This document shows, piece by piece, positions 48,990 through 57,892 of a stretch of DNA of 64,000 nucleotides (the first letter of the stretch is position 1; each line of letters opens with the position of its first letter). The notes under the pieces are model-generated. The model was not told the DNA's origin. It ran no database searches and saw nothing but the letters and a program-made list of their open reading frames with translations. Where the stretch lies: contig NZ_JGYU01000002.1 of NCBI RefSeq assembly GCF_000741135.1, positions 124,001 through 188,000 of the forward strand, in the 5' to 3' direction. This DNA is from Bifidobacterium choerinum. Its GTDB lineage: Bacteria; Actinomycetota; Actinomycetes; Actinomycetales; Bifidobacteriaceae. A program made the translations under genes and the position numbers.

Positions 48990-49071
48990 GCGAGCGGCGG
49001 GACTTGAACCCGCACGAGCATACGCTCACTGCCACCTGAAGACAGCGCGTCTACCATTCCGCCACGCTCGC
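48990..49071 (-). tRNA. tRNA-Leu (anticodon CAG)
   Basis: On the minus strand the molecule begins GCGAGCG and ends CGCTCGC, an exact acceptor stem. The anticodon loop TTCAGGT between CTGTC and GGCAG gives anticodon CAG, reading CUG leucine codons. It has the long variable arm expected of leucine tRNAs (class II) and the T-loop GGTTCAAGTCC. It is 82 bases long and the CCA end is not encoded. CUG is probably the major leucine codon in this GC-rich genome. Confidence 0.95.
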
Positions 49072-49152
49072 AGACAAACATCGAATTTACACCATGCGTC
49101 GCATGTGTGCAACTCGGCGTGTTGCGAGTGCGGTGTAGCGTCGCGCGCCGTT

Positions 49153-49608
49153 CTAATCCTTGCGGGTCAGCGTATCGAGACGGTCATTGAGCTGGGCGAG
49201 CGTCGTCTGTCCCAGCTGTGCTTCGAGCGCGTGCTGTGCGGCGTCGAGTTCGCCGTCGAGCAATGTGTGGATGTTGCGTCCCACCGGGCATTGCGGGTTG
49301 GGATTGTCATGGAAGCCGAACAGCTTCCGATCCGATCCCTCAATTGCGCGGTAGACGTCCAGCAATGTGATCGACGTCAGCGGCCGTGCGATGTGTGCGC
49401 CGCCGACGCCGGCGTCGACGGTGGCAAGGCCGGCGTCCTTGAGCTTGCCGATGATCTGACGGATGATCACCGGGTTGACGTTGACGCTGTCGGCGATGAA
49501 CGACGACGTCACCTTGTTCGTGGCGCCGAAATGCGCGATGCACAGCATGACGTGCACGGCGATCGGGAATCGTGACGATATGCGCATACCGTTTCCCTTT
49601 CCCTTCAT
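49153..49608 (-). CDS. Rrf2-family transcriptional regulator (YwnA-like)
   Basis: This 151-residue protein has a winged helix-turn-helix: SSFIADSVNVNPVIIRQIIGKLK, then the wing VDAGVGGAHIARP. Fe-S-binding Rrf2 members (IscR, NsrR) have three clustered cysteines; this one has only two, distant from each other (MLCIAHF and NPQCPVG), so it does not look like a cluster protein and may sense thiol or carbonyl stress. The start at 49608 has AAAGGAAG upstream; a frame 64 codons longer reads through non-coding DNA. It is divergent from an NAD(P)-binding protein gene, like the ywnA-ywnB pair of Bacillus. Two dyads lie between the genes. Confidence 0.85.
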   Translation of the reverse strand: MKGKGNGMRISSRFPIAVHVMLCIAHFGATNKVTSSFIADSVNVNPVIIRQIIGKLKDAGLATVDAGVGGAHIARPLTSITLLDVYRAIEGSDRKLFGFHDNPNPQCPVGRNIHTLLDGELDAAQHALEAQLGQTTLAQLNDRLDTLTRKD

Positions 49609-49756
49609 GGCGGCTTCCTTTCTTTGTGTCCTTCGTGTCCTGAACCACGGCTGCCGGTGGGCGAGGGCGGGCGCATGCGCCACGGTTGCGTCCACCGTAC
49701 GCGACGTCAACCGCTCTCCGGCAACCGTTGCGGCGCTTGGCGACGCGCCGACGGTT

Positions 49757-49779
49757 GTTGTAACAGTTGACATTACATC
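49757..49779. promoter_or_regulatory. Dyad GTTGTAA-N9-TTACATC (imperfect operator 1)
   Basis: This is one mismatch from the perfect dyad 51 bases to the right. Both sit between the divergent Rrf2 and NAD(P)-binding genes. Confidence 0.6.
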
Positions 49780-49806
49780 ACAACGGTGCTTTACTGTCAA
49801 TCAACA

Positions 49807-49831
49807 GGTTGTAACAAACAAAATTACAACC
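49807..49831. promoter_or_regulatory. Perfect dyad GGTTGTAA-N9-TTACAACC (operator 2)
   Basis: 8-base arms with a 9-base spacer, 38 bases before the NAD(P)-binding gene. The same arms and spacing recur at 61898-61922 before the macrodomain/sirtuin operon. The nearby Rrf2 protein is the best candidate to bind it. Confidence 0.7.
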
Positions 49832-49868
49832 AGAAACGCAGACGCAGCAATGCAGGAAGGACATCATC

Positions 49869-50510
49869 ATGGCACAGAAGATTGCGGTCATCGCGGCGAA
49901 CGGCAGGGAAGGACGTCTGATCGTCGAGGAGGCCGTCAACCGCGGTCTCGACGTGACGGCCATCGTGCGCGGCGAGAACAAGACGGTTGCGCCGCACGCC
50001 ATCATCAAGGACGCCTTTGATCTGACGAAGGACGATCCCAAGGGATTCGACGTCGTCGTCAACGCCTTCGGCACATGGACGCCGGAGACCTTCGACGAAC
50101 TGCCGCGTGAGGTCGCGCATGTCGCCGATCTGCTCGCCGGCACCGATACGCGCTTCATCGTCGTCGGCGGCGCAGGCAGCCTGCTCGTCGAATCCGACGG
50201 CAAGAAGATCGCGCTCGAGGACACGCCGGACTTCCCGGATGCGTTCAAGGGCGTCTCCGCCGCGCATGGCAAGGCGCTCGCCGATTTGCGTACACGCGAC
50301 GACGTCGAGTGGACCTATGTGAGCCCGGCCGCCAACTTCGTCGCCGACGGTCCGCGCACCGGTGAATACCAGCTCGCCGGCGACGACCTCACGCTGAACT
50401 CCAACGGTGAGAGCGAGATCAGCTACGCCGACTATGCGATCGGCATCGTCGACGAAATCGTCACCGACCATCCGCACATCCGCGAGCGCATCTCCCTCGT
50501 GAGCAAGTAA
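49869..50510 (+). CDS. NAD(P)-binding (atypical SDR/NmrA-like) protein, YwnB-like
   Basis: This 213-residue Rossmann-fold protein starts IAVIAANGREGRLIVEEAVNRG; the family glycine motif is GATG..G, here read as AANGREG, so the dinucleotide loop is slightly altered. The core continues with DVVVNAFGTWT and RFIVVGGAGSL, and WTYVSPAANF is typical of YwnB/YtfG-like members, some of which reduce quinones or carbonyls or act as sensors of NADP state. AAGGA lies before the ATG at 49869. It is divergent from the Rrf2 gene and probably under its control through the dyads between them. Confidence 0.82.
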   Translation: MAQKIAVIAANGREGRLIVEEAVNRGLDVTAIVRGENKTVAPHAIIKDAFDLTKDDPKGFDVVVNAFGTWTPETFDELPREVAHVADLLAGTDTRFIVVGGAGSLLVESDGKKIALEDTPDFPDAFKGVSAAHGKALADLRTRDDVEWTYVSPAANFVADGPRTGEYQLAGDDLTLNSNGESEISYADYAIGIVDEIVTDHPHIRERISLVSK

Positions 50511-50613
50511 CGAACAATGGGCGGCGGGATTATTGCCGCCAGCAATGCGCTGCCGCGCGTCCCGTTCCATCGACGATGTCGATGAGTCGGGACGCGCGGC
50601 AGCGCTTTTGCAT

Positions 50614-50825
50614 CCCGTTTCGTCGGTCGGGTCGATGACTTGTCTCGCAAGGGGGCCGGTTTGCGTCCCGTTTCGTCGGTCGGTTCGATGACTTGTCTCG
50701 CAAGGGGGCCGGTTTGCGTCCCGTTTCGTCGGTCGGGTCGATGACTTGTCTCGCAAGGGGGCCGGTTTGCGTCCCGTTTCGTCGGTCGGGTCGATGACTT
50801 GTCCCGCAAAGGGGCGGGGCGTGCG
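50614..50825. repeat. 53-bp tandem repeat, four near-identical copies
   Basis: The unit starting CCCGTTTCGTCGGTCGG begins at 50614, 50667, 50720 and 50773. The second copy has one change in the first part and the fourth has small changes at its end. The period is not a multiple of three, so it is not a coding repeat. It lies between the convergent ywnB-like and tgt genes. The remainder of the 50511-50867 gap includes an imperfect hairpin near 50530-50600. Confidence 0.9.
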
Positions 50826-50867
50826 TTCCCGTCTGTCGCTCGGTCGCTTATGGGCGTGCCGCTCCCG

Positions 50868-52217
50868 TTATCCGCGCGATCCGTTCGCGTAGAAGCGGGC
50901 GAGCGTCTCGTCGCGGAACTCGTCGAAGTATCCGCCGTCGATCGACGCGCGGATGTCGTCGAGCAGATGCACGAAGAAGTATTCGTTGTGGATCGTCGCG
51001 AGCGTGAAGCCGTTCATCTCGTGCGCGCGCAGCAGGTGGTCGACGTAGGCGCGCGAGTAGTGGGTGCATGTGTAGCAGCCGCAGCCCTCCTCGAGCGGGC
51101 CGAAGTCGTGCTTGTACTGTGCGCGCTTGATGTTGTAGCGGCCGTCGCGCGTGAAGATCGCGCCGTTGCGGCCGCAGCGCGCCGGCGCGACGCAGTCGAA
51201 GGTGTCGCCGCCGTTCTCGACGCATGCGAAGATGTCGTCCACCGCGGCGATGCCGAGCACGTGGCGCGGACGGCTTTCCGGCATCTCATCGCAGATCCAC
51301 GCGCAGATGTTGCCGATGATGCGCTTCTCCATCGCGCCGCCGATGCCGACGCCGTCGAAGTCGAGCGACGCGATCTGCTGCGCCGCGTGACGCCGCAGAT
51401 CCTCGTAGTTTGCGCCCTGCACGACGCCGTAGAGCGCCTGATACGGCTTGCCGACGCGCTCCGCCGTGAGCCGTTCGTGCTCGGCGACGCAGCGCTGCGC
51501 CCAACGGTAGGTACGTTCGACCGAATTCTCCTGATAGCGGCGTGTGTTCATCAGCGTCGTCAGCTCGTCGAACGCGAACATGATGTCGGCGCCGATCTTG
51601 TGCTGGATGTTCATCGATATCTCCGCCGAGAAGCGGTGCAGTGAACCGTTGAGCGGCGATTTGAAGGTCACGCCGTCCTCGTCGACGAAGGCCATGCGTT
51701 CCTTGCCTTCGGCGATGACGTCGTCCGATTTCATGCCTTTCACGTCCATCGCGAGCGTCTTCTTGAATCCGGCGCCGAGCGAGAGCACCTGGAAGCCGCC
51801 GGAATCGGTGAAGGTGGGGCCGTTCCAGTTCATGAACTTCGCAAGTCCCCCCGCCTCGTCGAGCACGTCCTCGCCGGGGCGCTCATACAGATGGAACGCG
51901 TTCGACAGCAGGCACTGCGCGCCGAGCTGCACCATCGATTCGGGAAGCACGGCCTTCATCGCGCCCTGCGTGGCGACCGGCACGAAGGCCGGCGTCCTGA
52001 TGTCGCCGTGCGGTGTGTGCAGGATGCCAGTGCGTCCGTAGCGTGCGCCGCCCTTGCCTTTGCCGTCCGAGCTGTCCGGCAGCCGTGTGATCTGCTCGAA
52101 GTGGAAGGCGCTGCGGTCGCCCGGCTTGCCCGCCTCGGCGCCGCGCGGATGCTCGACGAGCTGCGGTGCCGGCGCGCTTGTGATGGTCGTGTCTGATGGA
52201 ATGCTCGTGCTGGTCAT
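50868..52217 (-). CDS. tgt: Queuine/preQ1 tRNA-ribosyltransferase
   Basis: The enzyme swaps the wobble guanine of GUN-anticodon tRNAs for a queuosine precursor. The TIM-barrel signature is FTDSGGFQVLSLG, whose aspartate binds the base. The substrate loop is GGAMEKRIIG, VLGIAAVDDIFACVENGGDTFDCVAPARCGRNG contains the catalytic aspartate, and the zinc site is GCGCYTCTHYSRAYVDHL. The protein has 449 residues with a 45-residue N-terminal extension. The ATG at 52217 is chosen because TAGAAT lies exactly 7 bases upstream and there is no ribosome-binding site; a longer frame of 97 codons is not credible. No queuosine-synthesis genes are nearby, so bifidobacteria probably salvage the base. Confidence 0.93.
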   Translation of the reverse strand: MTSTSIPSDTTITSAPAPQLVEHPRGAEAGKPGDRSAFHFEQITRLPDSSDGKGKGGARYGRTGILHTPHGDIRTPAFVPVATQGAMKAVLPESMVQLGAQCLLSNAFHLYERPGEDVLDEAGGLAKFMNWNGPTFTDSGGFQVLSLGAGFKKTLAMDVKGMKSDDVIAEGKERMAFVDEDGVTFKSPLNGSLHRFSAEISMNIQHKIGADIMFAFDELTTLMNTRRYQENSVERTYRWAQRCVAEHERLTAERVGKPYQALYGVVQGANYEDLRRHAAQQIASLDFDGVGIGGAMEKRIIGNICAWICDEMPESRPRHVLGIAAVDDIFACVENGGDTFDCVAPARCGRNGAIFTRDGRYNIKRAQYKHDFGPLEEGCGCYTCTHYSRAYVDHLLRAHEMNGFTLATIHNEYFFVHLLDDIRASIDGGYFDEFRDETLARFYANGSRG

Positions 52218-52224
52218 GTGTGCA

Positions 52225-52230
52225 ATTCTA
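52225..52230 (-). promoter_or_regulatory. -10 box of a probable leaderless tgt mRNA
   Basis: On the minus strand, TAGAAT is followed by 7 bases and then the ATG at 52217. Confidence 0.55.
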
Positions 52231-52600
52231 GGGCCTGCGGTTGTCCATCGGCATGGGTCGTGCGCTTGCCGCTGTCTCGGTTCGTCATCCGCCATGCCGT
52301 CGCTCCGCCTTGGGGATTGTGTGATGAACCGCATTGCTGTCATTGGCGGAGGCTCATGGCCGGCGGCCATCTGCTTGGTCTGGCCTCGCCCCAATGTCGC
52401 CGATGACGTCGCGTATCGCCCCACATCGTCGATTTCGTCTGCATCATCGCTGCTGCCGTTCGATGGTGATGTGCCGTACGGAACCCTGACGGTGTTGGGC
52501 TGCGGCATGGACGCTTCTCGGATTTTCGTGAGTCTGAGTTGAGCAAGGGCGGGACGAGCGCATTCATTGATTACCGATGATTACCGATTGTCATCGCTCA
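52231..52600. other. 370-bp gap with no gene recognised
   Basis: Frames here are short and have no ribosome-binding sites or family similarity. It must carry the upstream promoter elements of tgt and the end of the truncated AraC gene; I see no clear hairpin. Confidence 0.4.
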
Positions 52601-53281
52601 TCACTCGCCCTTCCTGAACTCCGTTGGTGATTTCCCGGTCCACATCGTGAATGCGCGGATGAAACTGTTCACTTCCGCATATCCGAGCATGAACGCGATG
52701 GAGTCCAGCGTCATCGAGCTCGACGAGAGATACTGCTCAGACAGCAGCAGTCGCACATGGTTGAGCTGTTTGCGGAACGTCATGCCCTCATCGGCGAGCT
52801 GCCGCTGCAGTGTGCGCGGGCTTGTGTGCAGTTCGGCGGCGACGTCATCCACGCCGCTGCGTCCCGACGGTAGCAGCGTCACCAACGCCGCGCGTACTTT
52901 CGCGGATGCGGATTCGTCGATTTCCAGCTGTTCCATGCGGCGTTTGAGCTCAGGTTCGAAATACCGCCACATCGCATCGTTCGCGTTCTTGAACGGCAAC
53001 TGCAGATCCGCGGTCCGCAGACCGAGCGCGTTCGCGCCGGACTCGGTCACCGGTCCGCGTGCGAACTCCGCGAATGTCGCGCTGAGCGGGACGGTGGTCT
53101 CCACCATCGTTGGAGTGATGTCCTCCCCGGTGGCTTTGCGTAGGATATTCAGGATGAATGCGAACTCACCGCTCGCAGCGGATGCTCGATACGATCGCGT
53201 CGATGAGCGCGTGAGCGCGGCGGCGGGGCGCCGTGCGCGGGCGTCCCGTCGGCATCCGCCTCCCAAGGAACTTGCCATCAA
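52601..53281 (-). pseudogene. AraC-family regulator, N-terminally truncated
   Basis: The C-terminal half is a complete AraC helix-turn-helix pair: VAAELHTSPRTLQRQLADEGMTFRKQLNHVRLLLSEQYL and IAFMLGYAEVNSFIRAFTMWTGKSPTEFR. Before it lies the second part of an arabinose-binding-like domain (Arabinose_bd, GehR-like type). A full member has about 340 residues, but here only about 225 are open, and the first 25 codons read like non-coding DNA (SLGGGCRRDARARR). The only starts are a TTG at 53281 and an ATG at 53278, with no ribosome-binding site. The front third is missing and is not found upstream. It may be a decayed gene. Confidence 0.6.
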
Positions 53282-53458
53282 ACATGGTTTCGACTCTCAA
53301 CAAACATTCAGGAAACGTCAAGTAGCCGCGCCTTAACTATGGGGATAGAGATTCCTCTACCGGTGACGAACAGTGCCGCGCGCGCCGCGCCGACGCACTA
53401 CGATGACCGGTGACGAACACAGACAGACAGTGCATCGAGTGACGAATGGAGAGAACAG

Positions 53459-55174
53459 ATGAGTGACGAGAACCGTTACCCGTGGGAGACCGACGACTCC
53501 CATCCGGCGCAACCCCAGCTGCAGGAACCGCAGACCATGTCCGCACAGCAGACGCCGTCCGACGAATCGGACGCGAATGCGCAGCAGCCGGCCGCCGACC
53601 AGACGCCGACGCAGCCGCAGCAGCCGGTGGCGCAGGGATACCGTCCGGCGCCGATGTACGGCGCGTATGCGCCGACGACGCCGAACCAGCCGCAGCAGCC
53701 GGCCCATTCGCAGGCGCAGCCGACGTCGCCGTTCGCGCTGCCGTTCCAGAACCAGAACATGCCCGGTGCGAACCATGACGGCCCGCAGCAGCCGCACGCC
53801 GGCCGCTCCCCGTATGTCCCCTTCGGCGCCGTGAACAACGACGGCAACAACGGCGGCAACGGCAATCCCGGTGCGCCGACGATGCCGGGCGCACCGCTCG
53901 GCGGCAACGACCCGCACAACCCCTACGCCGACATCGGCCGTGAGGAGACGAAGTCGCACGGCGTGCTCATCGGCGTCGTCTCCGCCGTCGTGACGGCGAT
54001 CCTGTGCCTCGGCATCGGCTGGACGGCGCTCACCTACGGCTGGGTGAAGGTGCCGACGACGACGTCGATGTCGTCGGTCTCCTCGTCGAACCAGAGCGGC
54101 TCCGAAGGCAGCGCCGTTGTCGAAGGCGGCGCGGCGCCGGATTGGACGGCCGTCTCGTCGAAGGTCTCGAACGCCGTCGTCTCGATCTCGACGACCGTCG
54201 CCGAGGGCGAAGCGAAGGGCTCCGGCGCGATCATCGACAAGGAGGGCCACATCGTCACGAACAACCACGTCGTCTCCGGCGCGAAGAGCATCGTCGTGAC
54301 GCTGAGCAACGGCGACCTGTACGAGGCCGACGTCGTCGGCACCGATTCGACGACCGATCTGGCCGTCATCCAGCTCAAGAACCCGCCGTCCAACCTGACG
54401 GCCGTCGAATTCGCCGATTCCGCGAAGGTGGCCGTCGGCGAGCCGATCATGGCGATCGGCAACCCGCTCGGCTACGACGACACGGCGACGACCGGCATCG
54501 TCTCTGCGCTCAACCGCCCGGTCTCGGTGATGGACGAGGACAACCAGACGATCGTGACGAACGCGATCCAGATCGACGCGGCCGTCAACCCGGGCAACTC
54601 GGGCGGTCCGACCTTCAACGCGGCCGGCCAGGTCATCGGCATCAACTCGTCGATCGCGTCGACGGCGAGCAGCGAGGAGAACGTCGGGTCGATCGGCATC
54701 GGCTTCGCGATCCCGTCGAACCTCGTCAAGCGCGTCGCGAACGAGATCATCAAGAACGGCAAGGTCGAGCATGTCGCGCTCGGCGTCACGATCAAGAACA
54801 CGACGGTGACGGCGGACGGCGTGACGCGCGCCGGCACCGAAGTGCAGTCGCTCGTCACCGGCGGACCTGCCGAGAAGGCCGGCATCGTCAAGGGCGACGT
54901 CATCGTCGCCTACGACGGCCTCGCCGTGACGAACAACTATTCGCTGCTCGGCTTCGTGCGCGCGGCGGCGATGGGGTCGACGGCGAAGCTGACCATCGTG
55001 CGCGACGGCAAGGTCATGGACGTCAATGTCACGCTCGACAAGGCCGAGGCGGACGTCAACGGCTCGTCGCGCAGCGAGAACGACCAGCAGGAGCAGCGCC
55101 GCCAGCAGCAGGAGCAGCAGGACAACCGCGACCGTAACGACGGAGGGCTCTTCGACCCCTTCGGCCTGTGGTAA
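53459..55174 (+). CDS. htrA: HtrA/DegP-like S1C serine protease with PDZ domain
   Basis: This is a membrane-anchored quality-control protease facing outside. A Gln/Pro-rich cytosolic N-terminus (about residues 1-155) precedes one helix (GVLIGVVSAVVTAILCLGIGW). The protease domain has the triad as His in VTNNHVVSG, Asp in STTDLAVIQL and Ser in NPGNSGGPTF; the loop before the serine reads QIDAAVNPGN. One PDZ domain follows (about residues 440-530: GPAEKAGIVKGDVIVAYDG). The tail is Gln/Asp-rich. The protein has 571 residues. GGAGAGAA precedes the ATG. Two strong hairpins follow the gene. Confidence 0.94.
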   Translation: MSDENRYPWETDDSHPAQPQLQEPQTMSAQQTPSDESDANAQQPAADQTPTQPQQPVAQGYRPAPMYGAYAPTTPNQPQQPAHSQAQPTSPFALPFQNQNMPGANHDGPQQPHAGRSPYVPFGAVNNDGNNGGNGNPGAPTMPGAPLGGNDPHNPYADIGREETKSHGVLIGVVSAVVTAILCLGIGWTALTYGWVKVPTTTSMSSVSSSNQSGSEGSAVVEGGAAPDWTAVSSKVSNAVVSISTTVAEGEAKGSGAIIDKEGHIVTNNHVVSGAKSIVVTLSNGDLYEADVVGTDSTTDLAVIQLKNPPSNLTAVEFADSAKVAVGEPIMAIGNPLGYDDTATTGIVSALNRPVSVMDEDNQTIVTNAIQIDAAVNPGNSGGPTFNAAGQVIGINSSIASTASSEENVGSIGIGFAIPSNLVKRVANEIIKNGKVEHVALGVTIKNTTVTADGVTRAGTEVQSLVTGGPAEKAGIVKGDVIVAYDGLAVTNNYSLLGFVRAAAMGSTAKLTIVRDGKVMDVNVTLDKAEADVNGSSRSENDQQEQRRQQQEQQDNRDRNDGGLFDPFGLW

Positions 55175-55182
55175 ACACGCCC

Positions 55183-55230
55183 CGCCGTGAGGCCTCCGGC
55201 TGAAGCGATTCAGCCGGAGGCCTCACGGCG
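55183..55230. terminator. Perfect 22-bp hairpin after htrA
   Basis: The arms 55183-55204 and 55209-55230 are exact complements around GCGA. No T-run follows directly; a second hairpin with a T-run lies 24 bases further. Confidence 0.8.
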
Positions 55231-55253
55231 CCCCGGCGATGTCGCGGTGAGGA

Positions 55254-55290
55254 CGCCGAATAGCGTAATTCGCGCTATTCGGCGTTTTTT
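55254..55290 (+). terminator. Rho-independent terminator
   Basis: CGCCGAATAGCG and CGCTATTCGGCG pair around a short loop and are followed by six T residues, a classic intrinsic terminator for htrA. Confidence 0.9.
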
Positions 55291-55517
55291 GTTACAGTGA
55301 AACACGTTCGCATCACGGACATCCATGTTCGTGGGCCGATAACTGAAGATGAATCTAGCAATCTTTTTACGCCGTGTGTCGTAAGCGCGCCAAGCCGGGC
55401 GCCGTGTTCGATGGGCTAACAAGGCGTGAAGCTGACATTTCCGGACCCGCCGGATCGCGCACCCGTTGCGCGGCCGTGCGCGGGATGGGAAGACGATACC
55501 GACCGTAAGGAGATGCG

Positions 55518-57734
55518 ATGAGGAAAATCATCGATCTTTGCAAGGAAGTCCCGCTGCTTCCGCTCACATTGCTCGCGGCGATCCCGCTGGCGCTGATACC
55601 GCAGTGGCGCCCATGGGGCCACATCCACCCCGCATTCGATCCCGGCGTCGGCGAATGGATCATCATCCTGTTCGTCGTCTGGACGATCTACACGAGCGTC
55701 CGCGAGATGATCGAAAGCATCAAGCACGGCCATGCGGGCGTCGACCTGCTCGCAATCGTCGCGCTCGTCTCCACGGTCTGCGTGCAGCAGTACTGGGCGT
55801 CATGGGCCGTCGTGCTGATGGTCGCCTCCGGCGAGGCGATCGAATCGTATGCGCAGAACAAGGCGAAGGGCAACCTCACCGCGCTGATCAAGGCCGCGCC
55901 GCAGCAGGCGCATGTCGTCACGCTGCCGGGCACCGAGGCCGGCGCCGAGCCGGACATGACCGACGAGGGCTTCCGCAAGGTGCAGCAGGCCGTCGAGGAC
56001 GCCCAGCGCGAAGGCAGGCAGCTCAACGCCGGCAACGGCCACTTCGAGACGGTGCCGGTCAACGACGTCAAGCTCGGTTCGGTGCTGCTCGTGCTTCCCG
56101 GCGAGATCGTGCCGGTCGACGGCATGCTGCTGAGCGGCACCGCGAGCGTCGACCTGAGCAACATCAACGGCGAGCCGGTGCCGCGCACGATCTTCGCCGG
56201 TGCGAAGGTGCTTTCCGGCTCGATCAACGGCTCGACGACGATGATGATCCGCACGACCTCGCTCGCCGCCGACTCCCAGTACCAGCAGATCCTCAAGCTC
56301 GTCGCCTCCGCCGAGGAGTCGCGCGCGGCCGTCGTGCGCACGGCGGACATGCTCGCCGTGCCGTTCACGATCGTCTCCTTCGCGATCGCGATTGTCGCAT
56401 GGGTCATCTCCGGCACCGGTCTGCGCTTCGCGCAGGTGCTCGTGCTCGCGACGCCGTGCCCGCTGCTGATCGCCGCGCCGGTCGCCTACGTCGCCGGCAC
56501 CGCGCGCCTCGCCAAGCAGAAGATCCTCGTCAAATCGCAGGACGTGCTCGAGAACCTCGGCCGCGTCACGCACGTCTTCTTCGACAAGACCGGCACGCTC
56601 ACCGTCAAGCAGCCGCAGGTCGTGCGCGTCGAGAAGGCCAACGGCATGCCCGCGGACGTCTCCGAGGACGAGATCCTGATGATGGCCGGCGTCGTCGAAA
56701 GCTTCTCCGTGCATGTGCTCGCCAAGGGCATCGTCGAAGCCGGGCGTAAGGCGATGGAGCGGCTCGGCCGCCTGCCGAGCTCGAGCGGCAAGACGGCTGC
56801 CGAGGGCCATGTGGACGCCTCCCACCGCGCATTGCCGAACCCGAACGAGAACTACCCGGTCGTCGGCAACGTCTGTGAGACCCCCGGCAAAGGCGTGCGC
56901 GGCACCGTCGACGGCCACAAGGTGGAGGTCGGCCGCTACGCCTTTGTGACCGAGCAGGACATCGCCAGCCAGGAGGTGCACAATGCCGCCGAGGAGGAGC
57001 GCAACGAGAAGGCGATGGAGGCCGCCGACCGCGCGGCCGTCAAACTGTGGCCGGATACGTTGGAGCCCGACGAGATGGCCACCTACATCGCCATCGACGG
57101 CCATCTCGCGGCGCGCATCGTGCTGCGTGACATCCCGCGCCACAACGCGAAGCAGTCGATCCAGGAGCTGCGTGAACTCGGTGTCAAGGAGGAGACGATG
57201 CTCACCGGCGACAAGAAGTCGTCGGCGATGATCATCGCGAACGAGGTCGGCATCACCGACGTGCGCTACGAACTGCTGCCGCAGGACAAGGTGGAAGCCG
57301 TGCGCCAGGCCTCGCAGCAGGAGAAGGGCGGTACCGAGATATGGTGGGAGCGCGCCGCCGCGAAGCTGCTCGGCGAGCCGATCCACCGCGACGTGACGAT
57401 GATGGTCGGCGACGGCGTCAACGATTCGCCGGTGCTCGCCGTCGCCGACATCGGCATGGCGATGACCGACGGCACGTCGACGGCGGCCTCCGAGTCGGCC
57501 GAGGTCGTCATCATGAACGACGACATCGGCGCCGTGCCGAAGGGCGTCAGGATCGCACGGCAGACGAAGCAGCGCATGCTGCAGGCCGTGCTCGTCGGCA
57601 TCGCGCTCGCGATCGTCGGCATGGTGTGCGCGGCGTTCAACCTCATCCCGGTCGTCGCCGGCGCGTTCCTGCAGGAGGCGATCGACGTCGTCTCGATCCT
57701 GTGGGCGCTGACGGCGCTGCTCGACCGCAAGTAG
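55518..57734 (+). CDS. P1B-type (heavy-metal-like) ATPase
   Basis: This is an ATP-driven cation pump with six to eight helices and no N-terminal metal-binding domain. Landmarks are ATPCPLLIAAPVA (CPx-like ion site, helix 6), FFDKTGTLT (phosphorylated aspartate) and MVGDGVNDSPVLA (hinge). The actuator is unusual as LLSGTASVDLSNINGEPVP, with INGEP in place of LTGES. The nucleotide-site HP pair is replaced: SVHVLAKGIVEAG has His-Val. The metal cannot be predicted. The length of 738 residues is normal. AAGGAGA lies before the ATG at 55518. It stands alone, followed by a strong hairpin. Confidence 0.85.
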   Translation: MRKIIDLCKEVPLLPLTLLAAIPLALIPQWRPWGHIHPAFDPGVGEWIIILFVVWTIYTSVREMIESIKHGHAGVDLLAIVALVSTVCVQQYWASWAVVLMVASGEAIESYAQNKAKGNLTALIKAAPQQAHVVTLPGTEAGAEPDMTDEGFRKVQQAVEDAQREGRQLNAGNGHFETVPVNDVKLGSVLLVLPGEIVPVDGMLLSGTASVDLSNINGEPVPRTIFAGAKVLSGSINGSTTMMIRTTSLAADSQYQQILKLVASAEESRAAVVRTADMLAVPFTIVSFAIAIVAWVISGTGLRFAQVLVLATPCPLLIAAPVAYVAGTARLAKQKILVKSQDVLENLGRVTHVFFDKTGTLTVKQPQVVRVEKANGMPADVSEDEILMMAGVVESFSVHVLAKGIVEAGRKAMERLGRLPSSSGKTAAEGHVDASHRALPNPNENYPVVGNVCETPGKGVRGTVDGHKVEVGRYAFVTEQDIASQEVHNAAEEERNEKAMEAADRAAVKLWPDTLEPDEMATYIAIDGHLAARIVLRDIPRHNAKQSIQELRELGVKEETMLTGDKKSSAMIIANEVGITDVRYELLPQDKVEAVRQASQQEKGGTEIWWERAAAKLLGEPIHRDVTMMVGDGVNDSPVLAVADIGMAMTDGTSTAASESAEVVIMNDDIGAVPKGVRIARQTKQRMLQAVLVGIALAIVGMVCAAFNLIPVVAGAFLQEAIDVVSILWALTALLDRK

Positions 57735-57783
57735 CGCGCGGGTCGGGTCGCGCGTGTGCTGCGCGGCCCGACGCGAATCGTTC

Positions 57784-57829
57784 CGGGGCCGTTTTCGGCG
57801 GACGTCATCGTCCGCCGAAAACGGCCCCG
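57784..57829. terminator. Bidirectional hairpin between ATPase and serine hydrolase genes
   Basis: 21-base perfect arms (57784-57804 and 57809-57829) around a 4-base loop lie between two convergent stops. Confidence 0.85.
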
Positions 57830-57892
57830 TTCGTGTATGTCGTATATGTCGCTATGCGCTGCAATCGTCTGCGCGTCGCATCCGCACGGATC

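Noticed and set aside
50432-50809. Minus-strand proteins with repeats of RDKSSTRPTKRD
   Set aside because: Translation of the 53-bp DNA repeat, whose period breaks the frame from copy to copy; it overlaps the convergent ends of two real genes.
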